This document shows positions 9,617-17,710 of a stretch of 64,000 nt of DNA, in pieces (the first letter of the stretch is position 1; every line of letters starts with the position of its first letter). The DNA lies in assembly GCA_035490315.1 (NCBI GenBank), contig DATHET010000178.1, forward strand, positions 31,683-95,682, in the 5' to 3' direction. Both the position numbers and the translations under genes were made by a program. Origin of the DNA: JADJQU01 sp035490315. GTDB lineage: Bacteria > Planctomycetota > UBA1135 > GCA-002686595. Under the pieces are notes generated by a model that worked only from the letters and a program-made list of their open reading frames with translations, did not search any database and was not told the origin of the DNA.

Positions 9617-12073
9617 TTACGGGCTGACGATGTCGTCTCCGCTTCCGCTCTGGTCGACGCCGTCGGGGCCCATCGACCACAGGCGATAGCGCTTGCCGCC
9701 GTCGAGCAGCGAGTATTGGAAGCCATGTCCCCAACCGTCGTTCGGGAGGGTCTTCTGTCCGACGAAGCCTTCGGGATAGTTCTTGGTGGGCAAGAGCAAG
9801 GCGTCGAGCTTCGCGGGCAGCTTGCCGCTCTCCATCTGGTAGACGGCGATCGAAGTGGCGAGGTGGCGCATGTCGCCGGAGGTCTGCAGGCGCTGCGTGT
9901 CGACCGCAGGCGGTTCCGGAGGCTCGGGCGCATCCTCCGGCTCGGACATCTCGTCTTCCTCGCCCATCGATTCGTCGTGCATCTCAGACCGACTCGCGAA
10001 GCCGGCAACCAGACCGATCCCGATCAGCCCGCTCCAGACTTCAGGCCCGAACGAGGATTCGTTGCGGTAGTAGACCCCGTCCGGAATGCTGCGCGAGTAG
10101 AAGACGGTCGGTTTGAAGAAGTGCGTGAACACTCCCGGTTGCGGCAGTTTCGCCAGATCGACCGGGATCATGGATCCCATCAACCCGCCGAGCGCGCGTC
10201 CGCCTTCGTAGACCCCATTGATCAGCGCCGCCCAGTCCATGTAGGCGAAGCTCGTCGCGTCCGCCGGAGGACCGTGGCCTTCCGTCGCGACCAGGTGCGC
10301 GGAGCCTTCCTCACCGAAGGCGCGCTTGATCTCTTTCTTGATGTGCGTGGAATTGAGCGTGACGATCAGTCGGCTCTTCACGATCGCGATCGAAGGCGAG
10401 AAGGCGTTCATCAAGGGGTTGCTCGGGCCATCCTCCTTGCCGAACGTGAATGTCCAGACCGGCGCGTCGTGGTAGGGCTTGGAGCGCACCTTGAAGTCCT
10501 CGCCTACCTTGTCGCCCAACATGGCCATCAAGCCTTCGAGGCCGCGTTGCATCGCCGCCGGATCCTTCAAGTCGACGACCAGCGCCATTCCCGGGATGCT
10601 CGTGACTCCCTTCAAGGGCAGGAGGTACATCAACATGCCCTTGCCGACGCTGCCGAAGATGTCCTTCTCCACGCTGAAGCCGTAGGTCTTCTCGATCTCC
10701 GTCAGTTGCTCGTGCGCCAGCTGAGCACTTTCCTCGTCCTTCTCGAACTCGGATTTGAACGCCTCCCAGAACAGAGGGCCGTCCATGCTGGTCGCGTAGA
10801 CGCCGATGGCGTCCTCGGGCACGGAGGTCAGAAGCTCCTTGGGCAAGGGAGCGAGCCCCAGACCCTTCGCCACCAGACCCTTGGGCTTGATGTACTTCGC
10901 CGCGGCCTCGGTGACGAAACGATCGCCGATCAGCTGCATGCGGATCGAGGCGTTGGGCATCGCCGACTCCAGGAACTCGAGGCCCCCGCTGTCGCCGCCT
11001 GTTGCTTCCCCGAACGAACGGAAAGCCGAGGCGTAGTCAGCGAGGTGCAGCGAGCCTTGAACGATGGTCGCACCGGACGGCGCTCCGAATTCCTTGAGCA
11101 GCCCGGCATAGAACTGATCGGCGGCCGTCTGCATGCGCGAGTCCGCGAGGCGCGCGGCGAATGCTTCGGGAGTCGAGCGCCCTGCACCGAGCACCAACAT
11201 GTTCTGCGCGCGCATCAGCCACAATTCGGCGCCCGCGAATTCGCCTTCCGGCCCGGTCCACGATTGCAGTTCCGCTTGCATGCCGGACATCTGGAAGGGA
11301 CCGGTGCGCGCGGCCTTCAGCCCGCTCTTCGCGATCATTCCAGAAATGATCGTGCGCAGTTCCTCGAGCGCGACCTGATTCTTGAACTCGATCACCGTCT
11401 GGAAGCCGAGCAGGGTTACGAACTCCGCCTCCGTCTCGCCGGCCTGGGCTGCGGTGACGTCCGCATTCTCGCCGGTGCCGCCAGGTTTTCCGTCGGCGCC
11501 CAAGGAGCGCAGGACGAATGTTCCGTCCGCTGCGGGGCGGTAGTCATAAGGATGCTGCCAAGGATCGATGCTCGCGGGGGCATCGAGTCCCAGCGCGGGA
11601 AGATCCTTGGGCAGGGTCGAGCCCACTGCCTTCGCTTCGCCTTGATAGCCTTCGATTGCCGACTGCAGGACGCCGAGATCCTTTGCGATGCGCTCCATGC
11701 GCTCGACGTGCGGCCCGAATTTTTCCAGGCCGTCGCGATCGAGACTCACCGAGAAAGACGCGGCGCCGATCCCGTCGAGATAGTGGCGGATGCCTGCCAA
11801 GGGACTTTCCGCGAAGCTGTCGGGCATCCCCAGCTCGCGCAGCGCATCGCTCACCTTCTGATCGAAATCGATATCGGTGCCCTCGAACGCGCCGTAGAAA
11901 CTCTTGCGCACCTCGGCGTCGTGGAGCATCGCGACCATCGGCGCTTTCTGATAAGCGGCGACCATCTTGGTGACGTCGGGGATCTCGACCATCACGAGCG
12001 TGTCCGCGGGATGCAGACGAGCCTGTTGTTGGCCTTGAGGAAGTGCGGCGAGAGTCAGTAACAGTGCGAGCAT
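9617..12073 (-). CDS. large secreted protein carrying two GspG-like pseudopilin modules
   Basis: An 818-residue exported protein with a short signal peptide (LALLLTLAALPQG). Most of it resembles the DUF3352-like scaffolds common in planctomycetes, with repeated SMDGPLFWEAFKSEF- and VDLKDPAAMQRGLEGL-type segments. Two copies of the C-terminal GspG pseudopilin signature are embedded: about residues 158-207 (DPWQHPYDYRPAADG, SLGADGKPGGTGENADV) and about 735-818 (LPNDGWGHGFQYSLLDGG, SMGPDGVDQSGSGDDI). The N-terminal pilin helix and prepilin cleavage site are absent. An acidic Pro-rich linker (MSEPEDAPEPPEPPA) precedes the last module. Function unknown. A 33-bp gap separates it from the upstream gene. 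Confidence 0.75.
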   Translation of the reverse strand: MLALLLTLAALPQGQQQARLHPADTLVMVEIPDVTKMVAAYQKAPMVAMLHDAEVRKSFYGAFEGTDIDFDQKVSDALRELGMPDSFAESPLAGIRHYLDGIGAASFSVSLDRDGLEKFGPHVERMERIAKDLGVLQSAIEGYQGEAKAVGSTLPKDLPALGLDAPASIDPWQHPYDYRPAADGTFVLRSLGADGKPGGTGENADVTAAQAGETEAEFVTLLGFQTVIEFKNQVALEELRTIISGMIAKSGLKAARTGPFQMSGMQAELQSWTGPEGEFAGAELWLMRAQNMLVLGAGRSTPEAFAARLADSRMQTAADQFYAGLLKEFGAPSGATIVQGSLHLADYASAFRSFGEATGGDSGGLEFLESAMPNASIRMQLIGDRFVTEAAAKYIKPKGLVAKGLGLAPLPKELLTSVPEDAIGVYATSMDGPLFWEAFKSEFEKDEESAQLAHEQLTEIEKTYGFSVEKDIFGSVGKGMLMYLLPLKGVTSIPGMALVVDLKDPAAMQRGLEGLMAMLGDKVGEDFKVRSKPYHDAPVWTFTFGKEDGPSNPLMNAFSPSIAIVKSRLIVTLNSTHIKKEIKRAFGEEGSAHLVATEGHGPPADATSFAYMDWAALINGVYEGGRALGGLMGSMIPVDLAKLPQPGVFTHFFKPTVFYSRSIPDGVYYRNESSFGPEVWSGLIGIGLVAGFASRSEMHDESMGEEDEMSEPEDAPEPPEPPAVDTQRLQTSGDMRHLATSIAVYQMESGKLPAKLDALLLPTKNYPEGFVGQKTLPNDGWGHGFQYSLLDGGKRYRLWSMGPDGVDQSGSGDDIVSP

Positions 12074-12106
12074 GTTGGAAATCCGTTCTTGGTGAGTGCG
12101 CTCCGC

Positions 12107-13591
12107 CTAGAGGTTGGCCCAGATGCGCAGCTTCGCTTCGTTTTTCTTGATCTCGTCGGCGAGCGCCTGGGCTGCCTTCGGGATGTCCTTGTTGTTCTTG
12201 ATCGCGTCCTTGAGAGCGCCGAGCTTCGTCTGCACGTCGACACACTTGCCGTCGAGCGCGAACGCGACGAGCAGACCCGATTCATTGATCAGCTTGCCGG
12301 AGTTGTCGTTCCCGACGCCGATCTCGAAGGCGAGGATGCGGTCGATCGGGTCCAGCCCGCCCTTGTTCGTGATGTTGGTCACCGACCACTCGCGCAACTC
12401 GTTGGGATTGCCCTTCGCGGCGACAGTGGTGTTGACGACATAGCGCTCGGCGTAGGCAGCCGCGCCGAATCGGAACCACATCGGGATCTGCTTCTCTTTC
12501 CAGAAGCCGTCGGCGTAGCCTGCGGTGTCGCCCTTCGCCAACTTCACAAGGGACTTCGGACTCTGATCGATCGCTTCGCCGAACGATTGCCCCGCCGCGT
12601 GGCGCAGGTACATCGGCCCGTAGCCGCCTTCCTTGTCGTTGCTTGCGTCCCAGTACGCGACTCCCGGCAAGGTCTGTCCGGTCGAGAGGAACTGCACCAG
12701 CGCATCGGCCATGAAGGCGCCGTGGACCGAAGAAAGTCCGCTGGCTTCGACGGCGTCGTAACCCGCTTCGCCTCTCGCGAAGGAAGAATACTGTTCCCTG
12801 GACTTCAGCAGGACCACGGGAACCGCGACGGTGGGAGTCTTGCCGTAGGTGCGCATCAGGTCGCGGTAGGCGTGTTCACACTGCTCCATCGCCGCTTCCG
12901 TGGTCTTGCGCGGGCAGGTGGAGTAGAGGATGAATCGCTCGTTGGCGAGGGTCCACCAGCGCGCGACTTCGGAGTGGTACTTGTCGGCCTCCTCCACGGA
13001 GAGCCACTTGTCGCCGCACTTCCAAAGCCCCTTAGCGATGTTCTCGGCTTCCGCGGGCGGGATCCAATTCAGGTCCTGGCGCACCCAGCCTTCGGCGATC
13101 TTCTTCTGGGTCTCCGTGTCGACCCACTTGCCCGCGGCGTCCTTGGTCATTCCCTTCTCGAGGAAAGGGACGTCAGCGGGATCGACGATCGCTCCCTTGT
13201 AGACGACCTTGCCGCTGGCCTTGGCCTGTTCCTCGAGCTGCTTCTTCTTGAACTCGTCGAGCTTCTTCTGGTTGTCGTACCACTTCCCCTCGAAAGACAC
13301 GTGGCCGAGCAGCTCGTGAGCCTTCTTGTCGTCGGTGTCGATCTTGAGGATCGCGCGCAGGGTGCTGCGCGATTCGGACTTGAGCCCCGAGACCTCGCAC
13401 CAGTCGTAGAGCTTCCAGAGCTTCTCGACGCTGCCCTGAGCCTCCGCCTTGCGCTTCTCGTATTCAGCCTTCGGATCGCCAGCCGGATCCTGGATCGTCG
13501 CGGAGACTCTCTCGGCTGTGCGTGTCTCCCCCACGGCTTGCGAGAGGAGAAAAGGCGCTACCAATAAGAAGGAGAGGAGCTGTGCGTGCAT
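12107..13591 (-). CDS. secreted protein of unknown function
   Basis: A 494-residue exported protein. The ATG at 13591 gives a signal peptide (MHAQLLSFLLVAPFLLSQAVG) and is preceded by AGGA; the longer ORF adds unrelated sequence. A charged helical part (about 35-130, EYEKRKAEAQGSVEKLWKLY and ELLGHVSFEGKWYDNQKK) contains repeat-like pieces ending in a GKW motif (GKWYDN, GKWVDT, DKWLSV). The C-terminal half has peptidase-like spacing (GPMYLRHAAGQSFGEAI, FGAAAYAERYV) but no HExxH. It is probably co-transcribed with the two-pseudopilin-module protein. No confident family. Confidence 0.7.
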   Translation of the reverse strand: MHAQLLSFLLVAPFLLSQAVGETRTAERVSATIQDPAGDPKAEYEKRKAEAQGSVEKLWKLYDWCEVSGLKSESRSTLRAILKIDTDDKKAHELLGHVSFEGKWYDNQKKLDEFKKKQLEEQAKASGKVVYKGAIVDPADVPFLEKGMTKDAAGKWVDTETQKKIAEGWVRQDLNWIPPAEAENIAKGLWKCGDKWLSVEEADKYHSEVARWWTLANERFILYSTCPRKTTEAAMEQCEHAYRDLMRTYGKTPTVAVPVVLLKSREQYSSFARGEAGYDAVEASGLSSVHGAFMADALVQFLSTGQTLPGVAYWDASNDKEGGYGPMYLRHAAGQSFGEAIDQSPKSLVKLAKGDTAGYADGFWKEKQIPMWFRFGAAAYAERYVVNTTVAAKGNPNELREWSVTNITNKGGLDPIDRILAFEIGVGNDNSGKLINESGLLVAFALDGKCVDVQTKLGALKDAIKNNKDIPKAAQALADEIKKNEAKLRIWANL

Positions 13592-13747
13592 GGCGTGCTT
13601 CCTAGGAGGTCTGTGCACAAAGCAAAACCCGGCGGGCCCGGATGGCGACTGCCCCCAGAACCGGCCCACGGGATCCCGCCCGGTGACGATCGCTTCGAAG
13701 CGAATCGCGCCGCTGGCGAGTTGCACAGAGCGTGGAGAGGCACAGCA

Positions 13748-13856
13748 TAGCGATCGGGAGTCGGGTCCTCGGTAAGCAGTCCGTTGGCGATAGGGAGCGG
13801 ATCACCCTGTCTGGTGCGAAGAGCGTGCCAGCAGTACGGTTAGCGATGGAGAGCGG
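13748..13856. repeat. three degenerate direct repeats (AGCAGTCCGTTGGCGATAGG type)
   Basis: Units at 13775-13800 and 13830-13856 share AGCAGT, a CGTT or GGTT core, GCGAT and GAGCGG with few changes. A shorter partial unit, TAGCGATCGGGAGTCGGG, lies at 13748-13765. The first 12 bases, AGCAGTCCGTTG, also occur exactly at 9517-9528 on the other side of the two-gene unit. Confidence 0.5.
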
Positions 13857-14099
13857 GTAGGCTCAAATCCAGTTGATATCCAGATGCCACTGTTCTCACG
13901 TTACCTTGCTCTGCCGTTGACCTTCTCAACTGGTGGAAATGGGACCCGCGAGACTGCTGCGGTTGACACGGTGCCTGTGCCAACTTTGCCCAGCGGCGCC
14001 ACGGACGCCGGTCCACTTCATGATCCGGATCGGCGGTTCGCGTCGTCGGCACTCGGAGCAAGACTGAGCGCCGCGCTTTGCGCAGGTCCCCCGCCATGG

Positions 14100-14127
14100 T
14101 TGCATCCAAGAGCCGCGTCCCTACAAT
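14100..14127 (+). promoter_or_regulatory. sigma-70-like promoter for the cyclophilin gene
   Basis: TTGCAT (14100-14105), a 16-bp spacer and TACAAT (14122-14127) lie 86 bp before the ATG at 14214. Sequence match only. Confidence 0.4.
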
Positions 14128-14213
14128 GCCTCGTTCGCCCGGATCGAGCGTGAAAATGCGCTGATTCCGACCCGCCTCCCCCGCGCGGCACCTACGTCGC
14201 CCATCGGCCCAGT

Positions 14214-15227
14214 ATGGCTCAGCACAAAGCTCCGACCGCCGTAACCGTCGCACCGCTGCAGGAAAGGTCCGGTTTCGGCCTGTGGATGTCGAAGCACTGG
14301 CTTCACGCTGCGATCGTCGTGCTGGCGATTGGTGCCTACCTGGTCGTGCGCTACCAGCGGGAACAGGGCCAGCACCATGCAGTCGACACGAGCTGGGAGA
14401 AGCTCGTCGGCCAGTTGGAGCGCGATCCGAAGACCGGCGATTTCAAGGGTGAGCCCACCGCGCTCGCAGCCCTGGCCACGGATTTGAAGGACACGGCTGC
14501 CGGTCCCTCGGCGCGTGTCGCGGAAGCCAAGGCTCGCCTCGACCGACGCGATTTCGACGGCGCCCAGGCCGCACTCGACGCCCTGGTGCGCGAGCATCCC
14601 GGCCATCCGTGGGTCGTCGCCAAATTCAAGGTCGGCGAGGCCTCGATGACCCTGGTCGAGAGCATCAGGGCTTCGATCGCGAACGCGAAGGCCTTCAATG
14701 AGACCTATCCCGGGATGCGAGAGAACCCTGCCCCGCCTGCGGATGCGCCGCGAGTCCGCCTGGTGACCGACCAAGGCGCGATCGTCGTCGCCCTGTACCC
14801 GGGCAAGGCCCCCAAGCACTGCGAAAACTTCCTAAAGCTCTGCCGGGAAGGGTTTTACGCCGGAACAAAGCTCCACAAGGTCGTGCCCAAGTTCATCATC
14901 CAGGGCGGGGATCCGAACTCCAAGGCCGGCGATCCGGCCAGCTGGGGTCAAGGAGGACCGGGATACAAGCTCGATCCGGAGCCGAACGATCTGTTCCATT
15001 TCGCCGGCAGTCTCGCAATGGCCAAGGCTGGGGGCGATCCTCAGGAATTCGGCAGCCAGTTCTATATCACGACGGATCCGGCCCACGGCCAGGATGGGAC
15101 CAACACCATTTTCGGCGTGGTTATCGAGGGAATGGACGTGGTGCAGAAAATCGCCGCCGCCCCGAACACTCCGAGCTCGGACCGCCCTGTGACGCCGGTC
15201 GTGCTGACGAGCACCGAAGTTCTCTAG
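14214..15227 (+). CDS. membrane-anchored cyclophilin-type peptidyl-prolyl isomerase
   Basis: A 337-residue protein with an N-terminal transmembrane helix (about residues 29-45, AAIVVLAIGAYLVVRYQ), a helical TPR-like linker (about 60-150) and a C-terminal cyclophilin domain (about 178-337). The isomerase core shows FIIQGGDPNSKAGDP, FHFAGSLAMAKAG, EFGSQFYIT and FGVVIEGMDVVQKIA. The catalytic Arg of the classical FxRxxxxFxxQGGD motif is replaced (HKVVPKFIIQGGD), as in several bacterial cyclophilins. It probably folds proteins on the extracytoplasmic side. The stop is followed by the convergent parB gene. Confidence 0.87.
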   Translation: MAQHKAPTAVTVAPLQERSGFGLWMSKHWLHAAIVVLAIGAYLVVRYQREQGQHHAVDTSWEKLVGQLERDPKTGDFKGEPTALAALATDLKDTAAGPSARVAEAKARLDRRDFDGAQAALDALVREHPGHPWVVAKFKVGEASMTLVESIRASIANAKAFNETYPGMRENPAPPADAPRVRLVTDQGAIVVALYPGKAPKHCENFLKLCREGFYAGTKLHKVVPKFIIQGGDPNSKAGDPASWGQGGPGYKLDPEPNDLFHFAGSLAMAKAGGDPQEFGSQFYITTDPAHGQDGTNTIFGVVIEGMDVVQKIAAAPNTPSSDRPVTPVVLTSTEVL

Positions 15228-15255
15228 CTGTCAGGCGCCTGGTCAGGGCGCTGCG

Positions 15256-16122
15256 CTAGAGCAGGTCTTTCGGAGCGAGGAGTTCGCAGATCCGATCGAG
15301 ATCCGTCCTGTTGAAGTAGTCGATCACGATCTTGCCGCGGTAGCCCTCGCCATTCTGGATCGTGACCTTGGATGCGAACCGCGCCCGGATGCGCGACTCC
15401 AGCTCGCGCAGCCAGACGGGGACGGGGGGCGCGGGCAGCTTGTCGCTAGGTGAATGTCGGGTCGGCGGCACATTCGCTTCGCGGACCAAGCGCTCGACTT
15501 CGCGCACCGACAGGTCCCTGCGCACCGTCTCCTCGAGGATCGAGTTCAGGCGACTTTCCTCCGAGAGCGAAAGCAGGGCGCGGGCGTGGCCCATGGTGAT
15601 CAAACCCTTGGCCAGGGCCTCCTGTCCTTTCGCGGGAAGATCGAGCAGGCGCAGGTGATTGGCAACCGTCGAGCGCTTCAGTCCGACCTTGGCTGCTACA
15701 GCATCTTGTGTCAGTGCCAGCTGCTCCATCATGGTCTTGTAGCCATGGGCGCGTTCGAGCGGATCCAGGTCGCGGCGTTGGACGTTCTCGACCAGGGCCA
15801 GCTCGAGCATCTCCGCATCGGTGACTTGGGTCTTGATCATCGCGGGGATGCGCCTCAGCCCCGCGAGTCGGGAGGCACGCCACCTCCGCTCGCCGGCGAT
15901 CAGCTGGTAGCGCCCATCTTCCAGCCGGCGGACCACCACCGGTTGCAGCACGCCGTGCTGCACGATGCTGTCCCGGAGTTCCTCGAGACCCGAGGCGTCC
16001 ATGGTCTTCCGGGGCTGGAAGGGATTGGGGTGGATCGCCTCGAGCTCGAGTTCCGAGGGCTCATGAGGCGTTTCCTGCTCACCGAGGAGGGAACTGAGTC
16101 CCTTTCCGAGTCGACGTTCCAT
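15256..16122 (-). CDS. parB: chromosome-partitioning protein ParB
   Basis: A 288-residue CTP-dependent DNA clamp that loads at parS and spreads to segregate replicated origins. Family marks are the N-terminal RRLGKGLSSLLG (ParA-stimulating peptide), the CTP-binding box IAGERRWRASRLAGL with ENVQRRDLDPLERA, the helix-turn-helix LTQDAVAAKVGLKRSTVANHLRLL and a C-terminal dimer domain. The ATG at 16122 gives the canonical MERRLGKG start. A parS palindrome lies 25-44 bp upstream, so autoregulation is likely. Its partner parA is 8.4 kb away within the bacillithiol genes. Confidence 0.95.
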   Translation of the reverse strand: MERRLGKGLSSLLGEQETPHEPSELELEAIHPNPFQPRKTMDASGLEELRDSIVQHGVLQPVVVRRLEDGRYQLIAGERRWRASRLAGLRRIPAMIKTQVTDAEMLELALVENVQRRDLDPLERAHGYKTMMEQLALTQDAVAAKVGLKRSTVANHLRLLDLPAKGQEALAKGLITMGHARALLSLSEESRLNSILEETVRRDLSVREVERLVREANVPPTRHSPSDKLPAPPVPVWLRELESRIRARFASKVTIQNGEGYRGKIVIDYFNRTDLDRICELLAPKDLL

Positions 16123-16146
16123 GGGGAGCCTTGGCTGGAGTTCCGG

Positions 16147-16166
16147 ATTGTTCCACGTGGAACAAT
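16147..16166. promoter_or_regulatory. parS: parS centromere site
   Basis: ATTGTTCCACGTGGAACAAT is a perfect 20-bp palindrome containing the parS-type core TGTTCCACGTGGAACA, one symmetric change from the classical TGTTTCACGTGAAACA. It lies directly upstream of parB, matching origin-proximal parS sites in other bacteria. Confidence 0.9.
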
Positions 16167-16282
16167 GGCAGCCTAGGCAACCCAGGACCTGCTTGTCGAG
16201 CCGTTGCAAGGAGTTTTTTTCGGCTGCCCCGCGCACGAATCGGGGCTGGACACCAGGAACCTCCGGAAGGTAGACAGATCGC

Positions 16283-16945
16283 GTGCAGGCAGCAGTTCTT
16301 TCGAGGTGGATCGGCCGGGAATGGCTGCGCAGCCCGGCCACCTGGCTGGCACTTCTCGCGGCCAGCCTGATCGGACCGGCAACCCTGCTCCTGAGCCCCC
16401 TCGGGGAGGGGCTTGCGGGTGATTCGCATGGACCCTATATGGGGTCCTTATGGTTTTTATCTACATATCTTGGTGCTATTATCGGGCTGGTCCTGCTGTC
16501 GCGAGCCGGCGCGCTCTGGAACGAGCTGGGTCTGGGCTCTCAGGTCTGGCTCGGAGGCCTGGTGATGTTTACGGTCTGCATCGTGTACGGTGCCGCGGCA
16601 ATCGTCCCACTGCGACTCTTCGAGGCTTCCGCTGGACTTCCAGCCGCCTCGTTCTGGCTTTGCGCTGGCCACTGGGCTGCGCTAGCCACCTGCATCCAGC
16701 GCAGCGGGTGGTCCGTCGCGGCCAAGCTGATCGCCATGACCTGCCTGGGCTGGTGGATGCCGGCCTTGCTCGATGGGGCAGCCGGATGGGAGCGCCTGCG
16801 TTGGGCCCTCGCTCCCCAGCGTCACCTCGACGTCGGAGGGCAGTCGATCGAAACTTCGTTGGGGGTCCTGGTCGATACCATTCCCGTAGTTGCATGGTGG
16901 GTCGCTGCTGCGCTCCTTCCCACACGTAGCGCGTTCAAGCGATGA
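16283..16945 (+). CDS. polytopic membrane protein of unknown function
   Basis: A 220-residue protein with about six hydrophobic helices (for example SPATWLALLAASLIGPATLL, FLSTYLGAIIGLVLLSRAGA, VWLGGLVMFTVCIVYGAAA). Start is GTG at 16283; its stop overlaps the ATG of the metallophosphoesterase (ATGA). The fold is reminiscent of small ABC-2-type permease subunits, but no ATPase is adjacent and I do not assign a family. Confidence 0.7.
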   Translation: MQAAVLSRWIGREWLRSPATWLALLAASLIGPATLLLSPLGEGLAGDSHGPYMGSLWFLSTYLGAIIGLVLLSRAGALWNELGLGSQVWLGGLVMFTVCIVYGAAAIVPLRLFEASAGLPAASFWLCAGHWAALATCIQRSGWSVAAKLIAMTCLGWWMPALLDGAAGWERLRWALAPQRHLDVGGQSIETSLGVLVDTIPVVAWWVAAALLPTRSAFKR

Positions 16946-17676
16946 AGTACGGAATCCTCGGCGACATTCACGGCAACCTCTCCGCGCTCGAAGAGGTGCT
17001 CGGGTGCATGGACCGCGAGGGCATCGACCAACTGCTGAGCGTCGGCGATGTGGTCGGCTACGGCGCGGCTCCGCGCGAGTGCATCCGGATCCTGCGCGAG
17101 CGCAACGCCTTCGTCGTTCTCGGCAACCACGATGCCGCCTGCGTCGACCGGCTGGATGCTTCGACCTTCAACAATTACGCGCGCGCGGCCGTGGTCTGGA
17201 CACAGGGCGTCCTGACCAAGGACGACCGAAGCTGGATCGAGAAGTTGCCGATGACCGTGCACCTCGAGCATTGCTCGGTCGCGCACGGCACGCTGCACAA
17301 GCCGGAGCTCTACGACTACATCCAGAGCACGACCGACGCAGATCCCTCGCTCGACGAGATGCCCTTGCCCGTCTGCTTCGTGGGCCATTCGCATGTGCCT
17401 GTCGCGCTGCTGCGCCTGCGCGACGATCCGACGCGGACCTTCTACACGAAGGACGCCGTGGTCGACACCGACGAGGCCTATCGCGCCCTGGTCAACGTCG
17501 GCAGCGTGGGCCAGCCGCGCGACGAGGATCCGCGCGCTGCGTACGCGATCTTCGACACGGAAGCAGGTCACGTGAAAATCCTGCGCGTCGAGTACGACAT
17601 CCCGCGCGAGATGCGCCGCATTCGCGAAGCAGGCCTGCCGGAAATGCTCGCGGCGCGACTGGAGTGGGGGGTCTGA
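16942..17676 (+). CDS. calcineurin-like metallophosphoesterase (YfcE/MJ0936-like)
   Basis: A 244-residue phosphodiesterase or phosphatase. The metal-binding blocks are all present: GDIHGN (D/H), GDVVGYG (D), GNHD (N, H), VAHGT (H) and FVGHSHVP (GHxH). A late VNVGSVGQPRD segment matches the single-domain phosphoesterase branch. The start overlaps the upstream membrane-protein stop (ATGA), so the two are coupled. Substrate unknown. Confidence 0.88.
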   Translation: MKYGILGDIHGNLSALEEVLGCMDREGIDQLLSVGDVVGYGAAPRECIRILRERNAFVVLGNHDAACVDRLDASTFNNYARAAVVWTQGVLTKDDRSWIEKLPMTVHLEHCSVAHGTLHKPELYDYIQSTTDADPSLDEMPLPVCFVGHSHVPVALLRLRDDPTRTFYTKDAVVDTDEAYRALVNVGSVGQPRDEDPRAAYAIFDTEAGHVKILRVEYDIPREMRRIREAGLPEMLAARLEWGV

Positions 17677-17710
17677 GCCACCGGCGCGCGCGACTGCGCA
17701 GCGGCCCGCC

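Larger units (their letters stand above)
13592..14213. other. 622-bp gene-free spacer with degenerate repeats and a promoter
   Basis: No convincing coding sequence was found on either strand; the short ORFs here are Arg/Pro-rich shadows without family features. It holds three related repeat units near 13748-13856 and a good promoter at 14100-14127 for the cyclophilin gene. Confidence 0.6.

Noticed and set aside
13884..14153. 89-residue ORF before the cyclophilin gene
   Set aside because: Pro/Ala-rich, no start signal, overlaps the promoter, no recognisable features.
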